Source of the DNA: DASPKW01 sp038244055
GTDB lineage: Bacteria; Planctomycetota; Phycisphaerae; Tepidisphaerales; Tepidisphaeraceae
Reading direction: 5' to 3'
NCBI GenBank assembly: GCA_038244055.1
Contig: JBBRTW010000040.1
Coordinates: 1-25,806, forward strand
DNA length: 25,806 nucleotides
Positions 7,278-14,267 of this stretch are shown piece after piece. The notes under the pieces are model-generated. The model saw only the letters and a program-made list of their open reading frames with translations. It did not search any database and had not been told where the DNA came from. Both the position numbers and the translations under genes were made by a program. Position 1 is the stretch's first letter. Each line of letters begins with the position of its first letter.

Positions 7278-9206
7278 ATGAACCGACTACTTCTCATCGC
7301 ACTGGTGCTTGGGGTTAGTGTGATTTCGTTGGGGCAGCCGGCCGCTGCGCCGAAGGATTTCGGGCCGATCGCGGTGGATGCGACCTCGCGCGGGGAGGCC
7401 ATGTCCCCGCTGATTTACAGCCAGTTTATCGAACACCTGGGGCGGTGCATTTATGGGGGAATCTGGGCGGAAATGCTGGAGGATCGGAAGTTCTATTATC
7501 CGATCACGTTGGAATACAAGCCGTATACGAAGCTGGTCGATACGGCGTTTCCGGTGGTGGGGGCTTCGCCGTGGGAGATTGTCGCGCCGGCGGCGGGAGA
7601 TGCGGTTGCGATGTCGGCCGACAAGCCGTTTGTCGGGAAGCACACGCCGCTGCTGAAGGCGGGCGCGGGCATTCGGCAGAATGATCTGGGGGTGCTCAAG
7701 GATAAGAAATACACGGGATATGTCTGGCTCAAAGCGCCGGCCGGGGCGGGCAGTGCAACCATCGTGCTGGCGTGGGGCGCTGCCGTGGGCGATCGGCAAA
7801 GTGTCGAGATCAAGGAGATCGGCGGCGAGTACAAGAAATACGCGTTTGAGTTCACGGCCGGCGCCGCGACGGATAAGGCGCAGCTTTCGATCGCGGCCGG
7901 GTCGTCTCCGCTTTTGATCGGGACGATTTCATTGATGCCGGCGGACCATGTCGACGGAATGCGCGCCGATACCCTGGCCCTGCTGAAGGAGTTGAAAGCT
8001 CCGATCTACCGCTGGCCGGGCGGAAATTTCGTTTCGGGATACGACTGGCGCGATGGCATCGGCGATCGCGACCGCCGGCCGCCGCGCACCAACCCCGCCT
8101 GGACCGGCGTCGAGCATAACGATTTTGGCATGCATGAGTTCATCCGCTTCTGCAAGCACCTCGATACCGAGCCGTGGATCACCGTGAACACGGGTTTTGG
8201 CGATGCCTATTCGGCCGCCGCGGAACTGGAATACGCCAACGGCCCGGCAGATTCCTACTACGGCGCGAAGCGCGCCGCCAACGGATCGGCCCAGGCGTTT
8301 GCCGTCAAATACTGGGGCATCGGCAACGAAATGTGGGGCGCATGGCAACTCGGCTACATGAAGCGCGAGCATTACGAGATCAAGCAGAACTGGGTCGTCG
8401 ACAAGATGCGCGAGGTGGATCCGAAGATCATCCCCATCGCCTCCGGCAGCGCCGGACCGTGGTCGCTGGGCCTCTTGAAGAACTGCTCGGATCACATGGC
8501 GCTGATCGCCGAGCATTTCTACACCAAGGAGAAACCCGACATCCTCGCCCACATCCGCCAGATGAACGACAACATCAAGAAAAAGGCCGAGTTCCACCGC
8601 CAGGCGCGCAAAGACCTGCCCAATCTCGCCGGCAAGGATATCAAGATCGCCATGACCGAGTGGAACTACTGGTACGGCCCGACCCCTTATGGCGAACTGG
8701 GCACGCGATATTACCTCAAGGATGCGCTGGGAATCGCGGCCGGGCTGAACGAATACGCGCGGCAATCCGACATCATCGCCGCCGCATTTTATGCGCAAAC
8801 CGTAAACGTGATCGGCTGCATCAAGACGACCAAGACCGCCGCGGCGTTTGATTCCACCGGCCTGGTTCTGAAACTCTACCGCAAAGAATTCGGCACGATC
8901 CCCGTGAAGACCACCGCCTCCGATCAACTCGATGTGCAGGCCATGCTGAGCGCCGATGGCAGGACGCTCACAATTGCGATCGTGAATCCTTGGAGACAGG
9001 CGCTCGATCTGCCGCTGGAACTCAAGGGCGCGAAGCCTTCCGCTGACAACTGGAAATCCTGGCAGATCACCGGCGAAGGTCTTCAATCCACCAATGCCCC
9101 GGGCGAAGCGCCAAAGGTGCGGCTGGAGGAATTGCCCGTGAAGGCAGCGGCGAGTTTGCATGTGAGCGGAGAGTCGATCACGCTGGTCAGAATTCCGGTT
9201 GAATGA
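7278..9206 (+). CDS. Secreted alpha-L-arabinofuranosidase, GH51
   Basis: 642 residues from ATG 7278, chosen because the protein then starts with a signal peptide (MNRLLLIALVLGVSVISLG); the frame extends to 7227 but that adds non-signal sequence. The N-terminal part (AMSPLIYSQFIEHLGRCIYG) and the (beta/alpha)8 core match GH51. The catalytic acid/base is E351 in WGIGNEMWG and the nucleophile E461 in MTEWNYWYG, both in family context. A C-terminal beta domain ends in SITLVRIPVE. A carbohydrate-binding-like beta region is inserted between about residues 90 and 215. It should release arabinose from arabinan or arabinoxylan outside the cytoplasm. GGGG lies immediately before the ATG; no good ribosome binding site otherwise. 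The next gene, also secreted, may belong to the same unit. Confidence 0.9.
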   Translation: MNRLLLIALVLGVSVISLGQPAAAPKDFGPIAVDATSRGEAMSPLIYSQFIEHLGRCIYGGIWAEMLEDRKFYYPITLEYKPYTKLVDTAFPVVGASPWEIVAPAAGDAVAMSADKPFVGKHTPLLKAGAGIRQNDLGVLKDKKYTGYVWLKAPAGAGSATIVLAWGAAVGDRQSVEIKEIGGEYKKYAFEFTAGAATDKAQLSIAAGSSPLLIGTISLMPADHVDGMRADTLALLKELKAPIYRWPGGNFVSGYDWRDGIGDRDRRPPRTNPAWTGVEHNDFGMHEFIRFCKHLDTEPWITVNTGFGDAYSAAAELEYANGPADSYYGAKRAANGSAQAFAVKYWGIGNEMWGAWQLGYMKREHYEIKQNWVVDKMREVDPKIIPIASGSAGPWSLGLLKNCSDHMALIAEHFYTKEKPDILAHIRQMNDNIKKKAEFHRQARKDLPNLAGKDIKIAMTEWNYWYGPTPYGELGTRYYLKDALGIAAGLNEYARQSDIIAAAFYAQTVNVIGCIKTTKTAAAFDSTGLVLKLYRKEFGTIPVKTTASDQLDVQAMLSADGRTLTIAIVNPWRQALDLPLELKGAKPSADNWKSWQITGEGLQSTNAPGEAPKVRLEELPVKAAASLHVSGESITLVRIPVE

Positions 9207-9275
9207 AGGAGGAAGGCGATATCTCGACAACCGCGCTGCGGATTGCATGCCCGGCGATGCTCCGCAGGCCAATTC

Positions 9276-9307
9276 CCATGGACAATTGCCCATCGACCAT
9301 GGACAAT
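9276..9307. repeat. 21-bp-spaced direct repeat just before the next start codon
   Basis: CCATGGACAAT occurs at 9276-9286 and 9297-9307, a spacing of 21 bp (3 x 7); the sequence between and after (CCCATCG, CCACCC) keeps the same register up to the ATG at 9316. It fits the window-wide pattern of period-7 tracts next to start codons. Confidence 0.6.
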
Positions 9308-9315
9308 CCCCACCC

Positions 9316-10299
9316 ATGAAACCAATCTCATTCCTACTTTCTCTCTGTATCGCCTCCGGAGTCATCGCCGCCGAGCCTAAGAAGGAACTCGTCGGTGCGC
9401 CGAAGGTGGTTGTCCCCGTCGATTATTCCAAGACCCGTCCCATCGGGCTGAAGGCGGCCGAGTCGGCCGCCAAGCTCGGGTGGAAGATCGGGTCGCAGTC
9501 GTACACGCTGCGGGATCGCACCCTGCTCGAAGCGCTCGATGCCCTCGATGGCCTGGGAATCCGCTACGTCGAGTGCTACCTCGGCCAGGCCGTCTCCAAG
9601 GAGATCAAGGATGCCAAGGGCAAGCCCGTCACCTTCGGTCCGGGCATGACGCCCGAGGCGACCGAGGCGGTCAAGAAGAAACTCGAATCCACCGGCATCA
9701 AGATTCTCTCCTGCGGTGTCACCGGTATCCCCGCCGATGAGGCCGGCGCTCGCAAGTTCATCGAATGGGCCAAGTCCTGGGGCATGGAAACGATTGTCAC
9801 CGAATCCAAGAAGGAGCAGTTCCCCCTCCTCGACAAACTCACCGAAGAACTCAAGATCAACGTCGCCCTGCACAATCACCCGCAGCCCTCGATCTACTGG
9901 AATCCCGCCTTTGAGCTCGAATGCCTGGCCGGCACTTCCAACCGCATCGGTTCCTGCTCCGATGTCGGCCACTGGCAGCGCTCGGATGTGAACCCGATCG
10001 AAGGCCTCAAGACCCTCGAAGGGCGGATCATCGAATCCCACTTCAAGGACCTGAACGTCTTCGGCAAGGGCAAGGGCGGCCACGATGTCCCCTGGGGCAC
10101 CGGCGCCGGCAACGCCCGCGGCATGCTTGAGGAAATTCTCCGGCAGACCAAGGCCGGCAAAATCGCCGGGCTGCCCGGCCATCAGATGACTTTCAACATC
10201 GAGTACGAAATCGGCCAGGGCACCGAGCTGGTCTCGAACATGGCCAAGTGCGTCGAGTGGTTCGGACAGACCTGTGAAGAACTGTCGGCGGCGAAGTAA
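9316..10299 (+). CDS. Secreted sugar phosphate isomerase/epimerase-like TIM-barrel protein
   Basis: 327 residues from ATG 9316, chosen because it begins with a signal peptide (PISFLLSLCIASGVIAA); the frame is open from 9199 but the added part is repeat sequence. The xylose isomerase-like TIM barrel (AP endonuclease family 2) pattern is clear: IGSQSYTLRDRTLLEALDAL, GIRYVECYLG (metal-ligand Glu), INVALHNHPQ (His), GSCSDVGHW (Asp/His), IIESHFKDLN (His) and FNIEYE (Glu). Export by signal peptide is common for this family in planctomycetes. Exact substrate cannot be read. It follows the GH51 gene by 109 bp and is ended by the terminator at 10381. Confidence 0.8.
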   Translation: MKPISFLLSLCIASGVIAAEPKKELVGAPKVVVPVDYSKTRPIGLKAAESAAKLGWKIGSQSYTLRDRTLLEALDALDGLGIRYVECYLGQAVSKEIKDAKGKPVTFGPGMTPEATEAVKKKLESTGIKILSCGVTGIPADEAGARKFIEWAKSWGMETIVTESKKEQFPLLDKLTEELKINVALHNHPQPSIYWNPAFELECLAGTSNRIGSCSDVGHWQRSDVNPIEGLKTLEGRIIESHFKDLNVFGKGKGGHDVPWGTGAGNARGMLEEILRQTKAGKIAGLPGHQMTFNIEYEIGQGTELVSNMAKCVEWFGQTCEELSAAK

Positions 10300-10321
10300 G
10301 GCGTTTTCCAAATGGCCTGAC

Positions 10322-10347
10322 CACTGGCAAGCTTCAGCTTGCCAGTG
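10322..10347. repeat. REP-like perfect hairpin (CACTGGCAAGC/GCTTGCCAGTG)
   Basis: An 11-bp perfect inverted repeat with a TTCA loop, 22 bp downstream of the TIM-barrel gene. No U-run follows, so it is not a classical terminator. Similar 'tggcaagcttcagcttgcca' palindromes are, from general familiarity, scattered in planctomycete spacers; copy number must be checked in the genome. Confidence 0.7.
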
Positions 10348-10380
10348 ACACCCATCAAAGTGCCAACTTTTGTAATACCG

Positions 10381-10416
10381 ACGCCCGCGGCGATTTTGAT
10401 CGCTGCGGGCGTTTTT
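10381..10416 (+). terminator. Strong intrinsic terminator after the GH51/TIM-barrel genes
   Basis: A 14-bp stem (10381-10394 with 10399-10412, one G-U pair) closed by a TTTG loop and followed on the plus strand by TTTTT. It ends transcription of the TIM-barrel gene facing the convergent pilin gene at 10437; on the minus strand the stem is not followed by a U-run. Confidence 0.85.
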
Positions 10417-10436
10417 CTGTTTTCTCCGGCTGCCGT

Positions 10437-10607
10437 TTAGATTTTCGAGTTCAGTGAAGTCCAGCGCGCCAGGACTTTCGTGCCGACCGTGCCGATGACG
10501 GCGATGGCCGCCACGACAATCAGCCCGGCGATCAAGGCGTATTCCAGAACTTCCCCGCCCTTTTCATCGTGCCCTAACTGGCGAAGGTTGCTCCAAAAGC
10601 GCTTCAT
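10437..10607 (-). CDS. Flp/Fap-type pilin subunit
   Basis: 56 residues from ATG 10607; AGGAGAT lies about 5 bp upstream on the minus strand, which decides this start over a longer frame beginning at 10640. The sequence has a short basic leader (MKRFWSNLRQLGHDEKG) and then GEVLEYALIAGLIVVAAIAVIG, the Flp prepilin pattern: cleavage after G, Glu at +5-like position, Tyr next, then a hydrophobic helix. Family role: major subunit of tight-adherence (Tad) pili, processed by a TadV/CpaA peptidase. No other tad gene is in the window, so this is a lone pilin gene; such orphans are common in planctomycetes. Confidence 0.85.
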   Translation of the reverse strand: MKRFWSNLRQLGHDEKGGEVLEYALIAGLIVVAAIAVIGTVGTKVLARWTSLNSKI

Positions 10608-10702
10608 AACGATCTCCTGTGCGAATCCCATCCCCGACATGTATCAGATGAACACCTACACCTTTTGAAGATCGGACAGCATTTCCACTCACTCAAGACT
10701 TG

Positions 10703-10723
10703 AAATCCAAAATCGCAAAATAT
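10703..10723. repeat. Weak period-7 A-rich tract between pilin and glycosyltransferase genes
   Basis: AAATCCA, AAATCGC and AAAATAT follow each other in heptamer register. Only three degenerate units, so the periodicity could be chance. Confidence 0.35.
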
Positions 10724-10747
10724 GGAAAGAGGTCGATGGGTTGCGTA

Positions 10748-11575
10748 TCAGGCCGCAGCCGCGCTGGCCGGATACCCCTGCCGGAAGGCCGGCTCGATGT
10801 ATTCCTTGGCCACCCCCTGGAAGTGGAGCCCTTTGAAGCGGACGCTTCGCCCCGTATCCAGCCGCCGACAATAGGGCACCCGATCCACAAACCGGGCCAC
10901 CTTTCGCCCATCGAACAGCTCAAAACCTTCGGAAAGGTGGATGTTGGCGTCCCAGTAGGAGCCATCGGGTTGAATGCCCGTCATCTCGGCCACTTTCGCG
11001 CGGTTGGCATCGTAATAGGCCTTCAGTGCGACCATGTCGCTGATGCCTTCGTTGGTCTTCTGCCGCCACGCATAAATCTCGGCCAGTCTCTGCGCGGAAT
11101 CCGCCCCGGCGTAGAGATCCCAGATCACATCGCACAGCCCTTCCATCCCCTTGAGCCCGTTGACGAACATGTTGCCGGCGCAGACGCCATTGACCAGGGT
11201 CAGCTCGTAATCCCGCCAGTTTTCCTGCTCTTTGTTCACATCCACATACATCAACACATCCGAATCGACATGGACGATTCGCTGCAATCCGTGGGCTTTC
11301 ATGAAGTCGCGGAGCAGAAACCAGCGGACGAAGCAGAAGAGCTCGTAGGGCGCACCGTTGGGGCTCATGTGCTTATAAATCTTCTGGAATTCTGCGGCCT
11401 GCCGGCCATAGGAATTCATGTTCACATGGGTGACGAACGGGAACAGGTTGTTGGTCTTGTCCCCGATCAGCACGATAGGCGAGGCCATGCTCCAGAGCTT
11501 GGCTTGGCCGAGCGTGAAGGGGAGGTAATCGCTGTTCCCGTAGTGAATAAACACGATTGGCAGTGCATCAGCCAT
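10748..11575 (-). CDS. GT-A-fold glycosyltransferase-like protein
   Basis: 275 residues from ATG 11575; the frame extends upstream to 11842 but the added residues are Ser/Arg-rich and unlike a protein start. The N-terminus (ALPIVFIHYGNSDYLPFTLGQAKL) and the RIVHVDSDVLMYVDV strand carry a DxD-type motif (D104-S105-D106), the metal/nucleotide-sugar site of GT-A enzymes; later NGVCAGNMFVN and the WDANIHLSEGF segment are consistent with an acceptor-side region. No membrane helix or signal is visible, so a cytoplasmic enzyme adding a sugar to a surface polysaccharide or protein is likely. I cannot name family or substrate. No Shine-Dalgarno was found, so the start is uncertain. It lies upstream of the pilin gene on the same strand. 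Confidence 0.6.
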   Translation of the reverse strand: MADALPIVFIHYGNSDYLPFTLGQAKLWSMASPIVLIGDKTNNLFPFVTHVNMNSYGRQAAEFQKIYKHMSPNGAPYELFCFVRWFLLRDFMKAHGLQRIVHVDSDVLMYVDVNKEQENWRDYELTLVNGVCAGNMFVNGLKGMEGLCDVIWDLYAGADSAQRLAEIYAWRQKTNEGISDMVALKAYYDANRAKVAEMTGIQPDGSYWDANIHLSEGFELFDGRKVARFVDRVPYCRRLDTGRSVRFKGLHFQGVAKEYIEPAFRQGYPASAAAA

Positions 11576-11817
11576 TATGGCATTATCGGACGCTTGCAAG
11601 AGGCGGCTGCACAATTGCGGCGCAGGCACGGGCCGAAATCGGCTGGATCGTTTACTTGCGATGCGGGCCTTTGAAACTGGGGAATTCATCGATTGGCTGG
11701 AAATATCATCGGGATCGATACAGGAAGGAGGCTTTTGAACGTAACATGAATGGTTATCCGGACCTGCGTTCTGCAAATTCCGTCCGGATTTTAGTTCGGT
11801 ACGGCGCTTGCACTGGG

Positions 11818-11846
11818 TAGAATGTACCCGCCGCCAGGACAAGGAG
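11818..11846 (+). promoter_or_regulatory. -10 element and strong ribosome binding site of the HPF-like gene
   Basis: TAGAAT at 11818-11823 is a good -10; the matching -35 is poor (TTCGGT at 11795-11800 with 17-bp spacing). AAGGAG at 11841-11846 lies 8 bp before ATG 11855, one of the best ribosome binding sites in the window and the reason for choosing that start. Confidence 0.5.
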
Positions 11847-11854
11847 TTTGCCTA

Positions 11855-12145
11855 ATGGTTAAGCTCGAAGCCGGCAACGTATTGTTGAAGCCGTCACATC
11901 GCAGGCAGTTGATGGGTTGGCTGCGTCGTCCGCAGCGACTGAGTGAGAGGCTCGGGAACCTCGATCTCACCATCACGCTCAATCGTATCGGAAACCAGCA
12001 TGAAGCCCGCGCTTCCATCCAGGAAGCCGCCGGGAACTTCACGTGCCGGTCGCGTCAGCGCGATTGGCGCGGGGCTCTTCGCGATATGGTGCATCAAGTC
12101 ACCAATCACCTTCACAGCCAGCAGATTCAGCGAACCATGGCCTGA
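11855..12145 (+). CDS. Short HPF/RaiA-like ribosome hibernation protein
   Basis: 96 residues from ATG 11855. The pattern agrees with the HPF/RaiA (sigma-54 modulation) fold: an N-terminal strand (VKLEAGNVLLK), helix with basic residues (SHRRQLMGWLRRPQRL), strand LDLTITLNRIG, strand ARASIQEAAGNF and a C-terminal helix (WRGALRDMVHQVTNHLHSQQIQR) in the place where canonical members have D-x-Y-x-A-I-D. Family role: binding the 30S decoding site in stationary phase to silence or dimerise ribosomes. There is no long C-terminal dimerisation domain, so it is a short HPF or YfiA-like form. The assignment rests on pattern only. It has its own promoter and is divergent from the glycosyltransferase gene. 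Confidence 0.55.
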   Translation: MVKLEAGNVLLKPSHRRQLMGWLRRPQRLSERLGNLDLTITLNRIGNQHEARASIQEAAGNFTCRSRQRDWRGALRDMVHQVTNHLHSQQIQRTMA

Positions 12146-12235
12146 AAAGGCGCCCCGGCCGGGCAAGTGCGCTGGCCGGGATGATAAATTTTGTGCTTTG
12201 CCTCAAATCTGAGGCCGCTCCGCCCAAGAGGTGTT

Positions 12236-12310
12236 CGGACGGCGAGGTTGGGGTGATCGATCCTCAGTCTTTTCCTGGCGGCATTCGGGATCGATCACGC
12301 CTCGCCTCCG
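12236..12310. repeat. 75-bp imperfect inverted repeat
   Basis: Left arm CGGA, GGCGAGG (12241-12247), GTGATCGATCC (12253-12263); right arm GGATCGATCAC (12288-12298), CCTCGCC (12300-12306), TCCG. About 22 base pairs form with small bulges and a 24-nt loop. No U-run follows, so terminator function is doubtful. Confidence 0.75.
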
Positions 12311-12330
12311 ACGCCTTGGCGGGTCGGAGT

Positions 12331-12545
12331 GTCGAAAAACATAAAGCCGTAGAACATAGGCAGGACTCGACAGTCCCTTATGTGCGGACGTCTTTTCCCC
12401 CGTCGAAAAACATAAAGACATAAAACATAAGCAGGACTCGGCAGTCCCTTATGTGCGGACGTCTTTTCCCCCCGTCGAAAAACATAAAGACATAAAACAT
12501 AAGCAGGACTCGGCAGTCCCTTATTTGCGGACGTCTTTTTCCCCG
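12331..12545. repeat. Three tandem 71-72 bp repeats with an internal hairpin
   Basis: Units at 12331-12401, 12402-12473 and 12474-12545 each start GTCGAAAAACATAAAG and end TTTTCCCC. Units 2 and 3 are almost identical; unit 1 differs at several positions. Each unit can fold as CATAAG / GGACT-CGGC-AGTCC / CTTATG, an 11-bp stem with a two-base bulge, followed by GTGCGGACGTC and a T-run. The A-rich start is itself period-7 (AACATAA, AGACATA, AAACATA). There are no variable spacers, so it is not a CRISPR. Confidence 0.9.
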
Positions 12546-12577
12546 GTCACAAATTCAAAAAGGCGCGACCTCGGCTC

Positions 12578-12603
12578 CTTATGTTTTTATGTTTTATGTT
12601 TTC
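12578..12603. repeat. Inverted A/T arm matching the tandem repeats
   Basis: CTTATGTTTTTATGTTTTATG is the near reverse complement of the AACATAA/AGACATA/AAACATA stretch at the start of each 71-bp unit. It could pair with any of the three copies, closing loops of different size just upstream of the ABC ATPase promoter. Confidence 0.7.
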
Positions 12604-12640
12604 TCCACTGCACTGGCGGTCGTTACGAAAATCCTCAGAT

Positions 12641-12669
12641 TTGACGGGAAAACCGGGGGTTTGTATCAT
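12641..12669 (+). promoter_or_regulatory. Sigma70-type promoter of the ABC ATPase gene
   Basis: TTGACG (12641-12646), 17-bp spacer, TATCAT (12664-12669). The start of transcription would be near 12676, giving a leader of about 17 nt that is almost wholly a hairpin (CCCGC-GAC-GCGGG) ending 3 nt before the ATG at 12693. This may limit access to the start codon. Confidence 0.7.
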
Positions 12670-12692
12670 CCCTGTCCCGCGACGCGGGAATC

Positions 12693-13919
12693 ATGGCACG
12701 AGTCGAACTCGAAAAAGTGAGCAAGGTCTATCCGGGCGGCGTCAAGGCCGTGGATGGGGTCGATCTGGCGATCGCCGATCAGGAATTCATCGTTCTGGTC
12801 GGGCCATCGGGGTGTGGAAAGAGCACGACCTTACGCATGGTGGCGGGGCTTGAAGAAATCACCGAAGGGCGGATCAAGATCGGCGAGCGGGTGGTCAATG
12901 ATGTGCCGCCCAAGGACCGGGACATCGCCATGGTGTTCCAGAATTACGCGCTCTACCCCCACATGACGGTTTACCGCAACATGGCCTTTGGGCTGGAGTT
13001 GCGCAAAGTTCCCAAGCTCCAGATCAAGGCCCGGGTGGAAGAGGCGGCCAGGATTCTGGACATCGGCCACCTGCTCGATCGCAAACCCAAGGCGCTTTCG
13101 GGGGGGCAGAAACAGCGCGTGGCGGTCGGCCGGGCCATCGTGCGCGAGCCGGCGGCCTTTTTATTCGATGAGCCCCTTTCGAACCTGGATGCCAAACTGC
13201 GCGTGACCACCCGCGCCGAACTGAAAAGGCTGCACCATCGCCTGAAAACCACGACGATTTACGTCACCCACGATCAGGAAGAGGCGATGACCCTCGGGGA
13301 TCGCATTGTCACCATGCGAGATGGCCGAATTCAGCAGGCTGACAGCCCGCTGACGGTCTATAATCACCCCGCGAATCGTTTTGTGGCTGGTTTTATCGGG
13401 ATGCCGCCGATGAATTTTTTCGACGGCGCGATCAGCGTCGTCGATGGGCAGTTGGTTTTCGAGGAAGGGAAGCTGGAAAACGCTCACAAGGCCGTGGATG
13501 AAAAGTCGCGTAGCGATGAGCCGATCGTCTGGCTGGGCGAAATGACCCTGCCCGGCACGGGCTTTCGGCTGCCGGTTCCTGCTCATTTGAAGGAACGGCT
13601 GTCAGGTTGGGTCAGCCGGCACGTTGTGCTGGGGATTCGGCCGGAGCATCTGCATTGGTCGCCCGTGGGCGGCGATGGAGCTGGCTGCGTTTTGGATGTG
13701 AAATTGAATGTGATTGAGCCATTGGGCAACAATATGGATGTTTATGTCCAGACGAGCCTGACCGAGCATGTGGTCGGCCGGCTCGAAGCCCGAATGGACA
13801 TGAAAACCGATGAGCGGTTGAAATTGTATGTTGATGTGCGTCGAGTCCACTTTTTCGAACCCGGAGAGACCGGGATGAACCTGAGTCTGACAAAAGAGCA
13901 CGCCCATGCACTTGCGTAA
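12693..13919 (+). CDS. ugpC: Sugar ABC transporter ATP-binding protein, MalK/UgpC/MsmX type
   Basis: 408 residues. The ATPase domain shows Walker A GPSGCGKST (37-45), Q-loop FQNYALYPHMTVYRNMAFGL, signature LSGGQKQR (135-142), Walker B FLFDEP (156-161, with D159-E160), D-loop SNLD and switch His193 in VTHDQEEA. After about 235 follow a helical/OB-like MalK-type regulatory domain with GIRPEHL and LGNNMDVYVQ segments, as in UgpC/MalK/MsmX. Role: powering sugar uptake by permeases encoded elsewhere; no permease or binding protein is adjacent, which fits the shared multi-system ATPases such as MsmX. The gene symbol is by family only. It is transcribed from its own promoter and ends in a spacer with REP-like hairpins. 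Confidence 0.9.
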   Translation: MARVELEKVSKVYPGGVKAVDGVDLAIADQEFIVLVGPSGCGKSTTLRMVAGLEEITEGRIKIGERVVNDVPPKDRDIAMVFQNYALYPHMTVYRNMAFGLELRKVPKLQIKARVEEAARILDIGHLLDRKPKALSGGQKQRVAVGRAIVREPAAFLFDEPLSNLDAKLRVTTRAELKRLHHRLKTTTIYVTHDQEEAMTLGDRIVTMRDGRIQQADSPLTVYNHPANRFVAGFIGMPPMNFFDGAISVVDGQLVFEEGKLENAHKAVDEKSRSDEPIVWLGEMTLPGTGFRLPVPAHLKERLSGWVSRHVVLGIRPEHLHWSPVGGDGAGCVLDVKLNVIEPLGNNMDVYVQTSLTEHVVGRLEARMDMKTDERLKLYVDVRRVHFFEPGETGMNLSLTKEHAHALA

Positions 13920-14267
13920 GCAGCAGTATGGGACTAGCCTTAAGGTCTTGGCCGTCCGTCTGGAGGTTCTCCGGATGGGCGGTTGATGGCGTTCATCCGT
14001 CGGTGTGTCGGGTTTGGATGGAGTGGGCCGCCGATTGGTGGCCTATTTTGTTTGGTGCATGTCGTAGCATGGGCATCCTGCCCATGTTATGTGCGCAGGA
14101 AACCAGCGCTGCCGAAGAGCGTGAGAGGATGGTCGTCGAATGTGACGTCATCCGCACGGGCAGGATGCCCGTGCTACAGACTGCGTCACGGGCAGGATGC
14201 CCGTGCTACGAGGTCGGTCTCGAAGGACCGGCTGGACAACTAAATAGCCTGGACAGAGCGAGGAATC
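13920..14267. other. 348-bp spacer before nusA without a gene
   Basis: Short frames here translate to W/C/R-rich sequence and are not credible. The right half (14064-14209) holds three REP-like hairpins. GAGG sits about 5 bp before the nusA ATG. rimP, which precedes nusA in many bacteria, is not present. Confidence 0.65.
14064..14209. repeat. Cluster of three REP-like hairpins
   Basis: Copies: 14068-14086 (CATGGGCA-TCC-TGCCCATG, preceded by GTAG), 14155-14173 and 14187-14205 (CACGGGCA-GGA-TGCCCGTG, each followed by CTAC). Copy 1 is in the opposite orientation. The stem is 8 bp with a 3-nt loop, and compensatory T/C-A/G changes preserve pairing between copies. The conserved GTAG/CTAC flank is typical of REP elements mobilised by RAYT transposases, none of which is in the window. 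Confidence 0.8.

Larger units (their letters stand above)
12146..12692. other. 547-bp repeat-filled spacer
   Basis: Contains, in order, a GC hairpin just after the HPF stop (CCCGGCC 12155-12161 with GGCCGGG 12175-12181), a 75-bp imperfect inverted repeat (12236-12310), three 71-72 bp tandem repeats (12331-12545), an inverted A/T-rich arm matching part of them (12578-12603) and the promoter of the ABC ATPase gene. No credible coding frame is present. Confidence 0.7.

Noticed and set aside
9199..9315. N-terminal extension of the TIM-barrel gene starting at ATG 9199
   Set aside because: It overlaps the GH51 stop and consists of repeat sequence; the signal peptide begins at 9316.
11746..11820. 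Short plus frame (MNGYPDLRSANSV) after an AGGAAGGAGG run
   Set aside because: Spacing from the purine run to the ATG is 14 bp, the frame is 24 codons and stops at the HPF -10 box; no support.
11576..11842. N-terminal extension of the glycosyltransferase
   Set aside because: Ser/Arg/Lys-rich residues without structure and crossing the HPF promoter region; the fold starts at 11575.
12331..12545. Possible CRISPR array
   Set aside because: The three 71-72 bp units touch directly and have no variable spacers; no cas gene is near.
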